A DNA stretch of 13,097 nucleotides from Fimenecus sp045543095 (lineage in GTDB: Bacteria; Bacillota; Clostridia; Oscillospirales; Acutalibacteraceae): the NCBI GenBank assembly GCA_045543095.1, contig JAZQMC010000003.1, forward strand, positions 1-13,097, read 5' to 3'. Each line of letters opens with the position of its first letter. The first letter of the stretch is position 1. A model generated the notes under the pieces. It did no database searches. It saw only the letters and a list, made by a program, of their open reading frames with translations, and was not told the DNA's origin. The position numbers and the translations under genes were made by a program. Shown piece after piece: positions 11,785 through 13,097 of this stretch.

Positions 11785-13097
11785 TTATTTCATCTCAGCG
11801 ATAGCTGCCTGTGCTGCTGCGAGGCGAGCGATCGGAACACGGAAGGGTGAGCAGGATACATAGTCAAGGCCGATCTTGTGGCAGAACTCAACAGATGTGG
11901 GATCGCCGCCGTGCTCGCCGCAGATACCGTAGTGGAGGTTCTTGCCGCTTGCCTTGCCCTTAGCAACTGCCATCTCCATAAGAGCGCCAACGCCTGTCTG
12001 GTCAAGCTTTGCGAAGGGATCGAACTCGAAGATCTTTGTATCGTAGTAAGCATTGAGGAACTTACCTGCGTCATCACGGCTGAAGCCGAATGTCATCTGA
12101 GTAAGATCGTTTGTACCGAAGCAGAAGAACTCAGCTTCCTTAGCGATCTCGTCAGCTGTGATACATGCTCTGGGAATCTCGATCATTGTACCTACTTCGT
12201 ACTTGAGCTCTACGCCTGCTGCTGCGATTTCAGCATCTGCTGTCTTAACAACAACATCCTTAACGAGCTTAAGCTCCTTAACCTCGCCAACAAGGGGAAT
12301 CATGATTTCGGGAACAAGGTTCCAGTCTGCATGAGCCTTCTTGACGTTGATAGCTGCACGGATAACAGCCTTTGTCTGCATTGCTGCGATTTCGGGATAT
12401 GTTACTGCAAGACGGCAGCCACGGTGACCCATCATGGGGTTGAACTCGTGGAGAGAAGCGATGAGAGCCTTGATTTCTTCAACAGACTTGCCCTGGCTTG
12501 CTGCAAGAGCTGCAATATCAGCCTCTTCTGTAGGAACGAACTCGTGGAGAGGCGGATCAAGGAAGCGGATTGTTACGGGATAGCCTTCAAGTGCCTCGTA
12601 GAGAGCCTCGAAGTCGCCCTGCTGGTAGGGAAGAATCTTGTCGAGAGCTGCTTCACGCTCTGCAACTGTATCTGCGCAGATCATTTCACGGAATGCTGCG
12701 ATTCTGTCTGCCTCGAAGAACATGTGCTCTGTACGGCAGAGACCGATACCTTCTGCGCCAAGCTCACGAGCCTTCTTTGCGTCTGCGGGTGTATCAGCGT
12801 TTGTACGAACCTTGAGAGTTCTGTACTTGTCAGCCCATGCCATGATGCGGCCGAACTCGCCTGCGATTTCAGCATCAACTGTGGGGATGATGCCGTCGTA
12901 GATGTTACCTGTTGAACCGTCGATGGAGATGAAGTCGCCCTCGTGGTATGTTTTACCTGCGAGTGTGAACTTCTTGTTCTCCTCATCCATTGCAATCTCA
13001 CCGCAACCGGATACACAGCAAGTACCCATACCGCGAGCAACAACAGCTGCGTGAGATGTCATACCGCCACGAACTGTGAGGATACCCTGAGCAGCCT
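11785..13097 (-). CDS. ppdK: Pyruvate, phosphate dikinase, C-terminal half
   Basis: PPDK interconverts pyruvate, ATP and phosphate with PEP, AMP and pyrophosphate, a glycolytic step in many anaerobes. The frame is open to the right edge; 436 residues are visible. They begin with the swivelling phosphohistidine domain (TVRGGMTSHAAVVARGMG, the His being visible residue 15; His455 in the Clostridium symbiosum enzyme). They continue into the PEP/pyruvate barrel: GAEGIGLCRTEHMF, FLDPPLHEF, NPMMGHRGCR, EIMIPLVGE, GTMIEIPRA, FCFGTNDLTQMTFG. The end is GICGEHGGDP with the catalytic Cys (Cys831 equivalent) and QAAIAEMK. Length after the His agrees with the 874-residue enzyme. Codon use is markedly richer in GC than neighbours, as expected for a highly expressed gene. 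Its last 29 bases are the repeated target of the cassette array. Confidence 0.98.
   Translation of the reverse strand, partial: AAQGILTVRGGMTSHAAVVARGMGTCCVSGCGEIAMDEENKKFTLAGKTYHEGDFISIDGSTGNIYDGIIPTVDAEIAGEFGRIMAWADKYRTLKVRTNADTPADAKKARELGAEGIGLCRTEHMFFEADRIAAFREMICADTVAEREAALDKILPYQQGDFEALYEALEGYPVTIRFLDPPLHEFVPTEEADIAALAASQGKSVEEIKALIASLHEFNPMMGHRGCRLAVTYPEIAAMQTKAVIRAAINVKKAHADWNLVPEIMIPLVGEVKELKLVKDVVVKTADAEIAAAGVELKYEVGTMIEIPRACITADEIAKEAEFFCFGTNDLTQMTFGFSRDDAGKFLNAYYDTKIFEFDPFAKLDQTGVGALMEMAVAKGKASGKNLHYGICGEHGGDPTSVEFCHKIGLDYVSCSPFRVPIARLAAAQAAIAEMK

Larger units (their letters stand above)
10869..11813. mobile_element. Cassette unit 3 (membrane protein cargo), 945 bp
   Basis: It is bounded by the ends of copies C and D. 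The left end repeats the unit 1 left end for 52 bases, then the motif at 10905 opens into repeat R3. The right end carries repeat R2, the same promoter as unit 1, a terminator and the current ppdK 3' end. Cargo is one gene at 11028-11534. It would be the latest insertion, since it adjoins ppdK. Confidence 0.6.

Noticed and set aside
6731..11813. CRISPR array suggested by several similar short repeats
   Set aside because: The spacing is irregular (hundreds to thousands of bases), repeats lie in functional positions (gene end, terminator, promoter), and no cas genes are present.
11878..12915. 345-residue + strand ORF opposite ppdK
   Set aside because: It is the complement of a strongly conserved enzyme, the product is Cys/Leu-rich and matches no family. 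It is a shadow caused by the codon bias of ppdK.
1..13097. tRNA, rRNA or classical insertion sequence
   Set aside because: No cloverleaf, no rRNA-like stretch and no transposase-like ORF was seen on either strand.

Overview
The window looks like an AT-rich Clostridia chromosome, probably a gut-type Oscillospiraceae or Ruminococcaceae relative. The reasons are low intergenic GC, strong AAGGAG-type ribosome sites, TGnTATAAT promoters, a clostridial-style nadA-nadB-nadC-niaR operon, a family 39-like glycosidase, and a pyruvate phosphate dikinase (ppdK) whose codon use is richer in GC than its neighbours. Taxonomy is inference only.

Positions 1-4700 are ordinary chromosome. The end of a secreted-sugar-type glycoside hydrolase (+) converges on a complete de novo NAD operon read on the minus strand: quinolinate synthase nadA, L-aspartate oxidase nadB, quinolinate phosphoribosyltransferase nadC, and the niacin-responsive repressor niaR. 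A near-consensus promoter sits in front of nadA, and a dyad/direct-repeat operator candidate covers its -35 box, so the last gene of the operon probably represses the whole operon. Positions 4590-5350 hold a small PQ-loop membrane protein (+) and a small sigma-region-4-like helix-turn-helix ORF (-).

Positions 5450-6730 hold an intact barstar-family inhibitor preceded by only the last ~25 residues of its barnase-type RNase, which is a decayed toxin with a surviving antitoxin. An isoprenylcysteine carboxyl methyltransferase-like membrane enzyme follows.

Positions 6731-11813 are the unusual part. The last 29 bases of ppdK (encoding QAAIAEMK-stop), with the ppdK transcription terminator, occur four times in the same orientation: once on the real gene (copy D) and three times as scars (copies A, B, C). 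The scars cut the region into three tandem units of 1207, 2831 and 945 bp. Each unit begins with the same left-end sequence (GACAGTTGGCAAA...) and ends with a new ppdK 3' end plus terminator. Units 1 and 3 also share a promoter and a 128-bp repeat leader, but they carry unrelated cargo: a patatin-like phospholipase in unit 1 and a membrane-anchored unknown protein in unit 3. Unit 2 carries a phage-type repressor, divergent from a DUF4417 gene (broken by one in-frame stop), an EndoU-type RNase toxin, its overlapping putative immunity gene, and a remnant of a second immunity gene. All differences among the four ppdK ends are silent, so each was probably once the working end of the gene. The simplest reading is repeated site-specific insertion of small, recombinase-less gene cassettes at the 3' end of ppdK, each restoring the gene. 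This is the best candidate here for an undescribed system.

Positions 11785-13097 are the C-terminal half of ppdK (-), running off the window. No tRNA, rRNA, CRISPR array, transposase or integrase is visible.
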